Translations under genes and position numbers: made by a program
Part shown: piece after piece, positions 6,101 to 6,618 of the stretch
Numbering within the stretch: the first letter of the stretch is position 1
Layout of the letters: every line of letters begins with the position of its first letter
NCBI GenBank assembly: GCA_020631315.1
Contig: JAHDHM010000213.1
Location: 1-6,618, forward strand
Reading direction: 5' to 3'
From: Acidimicrobiales bacterium
GTDB lineage: Bacteria; Actinomycetota; Acidimicrobiia; Acidimicrobiales; Poriferisodaliceae
Length of the DNA: 6,618 bases
The notes under the pieces: model-generated
Told to the model about the DNA's origin: nothing
The model's database searches: none
The model's input: the letters and a program-made list of their open reading frames with translations, nothing else

Positions 6101-6505
6101 GTGTTGATCGCGGTCGAGGGCATCGACGGAGCCGGCAAACAGACGCTCGTGGGCGCACTCCTGGATCGTCTGGAGGGCGATGGCGGAGCCTGTGAGCACA
6201 CGGCGTTCCCCCGCTACGAGTCGGCGCCGTTCGGCCCGATCGTGACCGCAGCGTTGCACGGCGACGACCCCCGGCTGCTCGCATCGATCACCGGCATGTC
6301 GATGACGTACGCGGTCGACCGGTGGCAGTGGTGGCACACCGACCGCACCGCTCGCCGGTCCACTGATCACGTGGTGATCGACCGCTGGTGTGCGTCGAAC
6401 GCGGCGTACGGGTCTGCTCGCATCTCCGCCGCCAGTGGGGATGTCGACGATGCCGCTGCCGTCGAGTTCCGCGACTGGGTGGCCGACCTCGAGTTCGAGC
6501 GGCTT
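6101..6505 (+). CDS. tmk: thymidylate kinase, 3' part replaced
   Basis: About 135 residues of thymidylate kinase (dTMP to dTDP, ATP-dependent, cytosolic) are visible. They include the start MLIAVEGIDGAGKQTL with P-loop Lys13, FPRY at 36-39, VVIDRWCASNAAYGSARI at 91-108 carrying the DR(Y/W) motif, and RDWVADLEFERL at 124-135. The pattern is close to the Mycobacterium-type enzyme. In the family, DLEFxRL continues with a GLPxPD-like segment and about 70 more residues with the LID region. Here the frame stays open to the window edge (6618), but the residues after 135 have no kinase character; they are the antisense of a helicase reading frame. The gene is therefore cut at 6485-6505. No Shine-Dalgarno precedes the GTG; a leaderless start is likely. 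It is divergent from trpF. Identity is firm; whether the cut is biological is doubtful. Confidence 0.88.
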
Positions 6506-6616
6506 GCGAACGCCGGCGTCGACGATGGTGACCGGTCGTCGCTGCCCATCGGTGTCGTTGCCGCCGAGGAAGTGGGCGATCTCGTCGAGGGGGCGTTGGG
6601 TGGCGGACAGGCCGAC
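6485..6616 (-). CDS. internal fragment of an Lhr-type ATP-dependent helicase
   Basis: Read on the minus strand, these 44 codons give a segment starting VGLSATQRPLDEIAHFLGG and ending RPVTIVDAGVRKPLELEV. GLSATxRP is helicase motif III of superfamily 2 in the form typical of Lhr (large helicase-related) proteins, and the following (D/E)E(I/V)A.FLGG and RPVTIV.....K...L.V pattern is also Lhr-like. This is an interior piece of a protein of some 1,500 residues; its upstream part lies beyond the window. In Lhr the sequence after LEV should continue with something like (V/I)VPVEDM, but here it turns into the antisense of tmk (GHPVAELD), so the helicase similarity ends at about 6485. Its last 21 bases coincide with tmk codons 129-135. 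The fragment is probably joined to tmk by a chimeric junction. Confidence 0.7.
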
Positions 6617-6618
6617 TC

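Noticed and set aside
5318..6616. Apparent continuous helicase-TrpF fusion on the minus strand
   Set aside because: The frame is indeed open from the Lhr fragment into trpF, but the stretch 6005-6484 is the antisense of tmk plus the intergenic gap and has no protein character. The open frame is an accident of base composition.

Overview
The window is GC-rich (strong G/C preference at third codon positions, several GTG starts), and its recognisable proteins look actinobacterial. The thymidylate kinase start resembles the Mycobacterium-type enzyme (GxGKQTLV P-loop, DRW.ASNAAY, DLEFERL). Tiny intergenic gaps, 4-bp start/stop overlaps and possible leaderless starts fit the same picture. A marine or soil Acidimicrobiia-like actinobacterium is my best guess, but that placement is inference.

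Layout. Bases 1-106 hold no gene I can name. On the + strand, 107-1957 is a fatty-acid synthesis cluster: acyl carrier protein (acpP), beta-ketoacyl-ACP synthase II (fabF) and 3-hydroxyacyl-ACP dehydratase (fabZ), so tightly packed that translation is probably coupled. It ends at a hairpin (1969-1993) inside a small repeat region (1969-2059). Converging on it from the - strand is a short cytochrome c lipoprotein gene (2055-2399), probably preceded by a small single-helix membrane protein (2420-2548). Bases 2549-2850 hold no convincing gene, but carry an imperfect duplicated block.

On the - strand, 2851-6004 reads trpF, trpB, trpA, then a small Cys/His-rich protein of unknown function. TrpF isomerises phosphoribosylanthranilate. 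TrpA and TrpB form tryptophan synthase, making indole from indole-glycerol phosphate and joining it to serine. The trpB-trpA junction is a 4-bp ATGA overlap and the unknown gene follows trpA after 15 nt, so it is probably cotranscribed. The 98-nt trpF-trpB gap contains a 22-nt tandem repeat and a palindrome over the trpF stop, but no leader peptide rich in Trp codons.

On the + strand, divergent from trpF, thymidylate kinase (tmk) starts at 6101. Its homology stops abruptly at about 6505. The rest of the window instead encodes, on the opposite strand, a piece of an Lhr-type helicase (motif GLSATQRP). The two coding segments share 21 bases (6485-6505). This looks like a chimeric join, more likely an assembly or amplification artefact than a real rearrangement. 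I see no defence system, CRISPR array, RNA gene or mobile element. The window is mostly ordinary housekeeping metabolism, with the chimeric end, the intergenic repeats and the unknown Cys/His protein as the points worth a second look.
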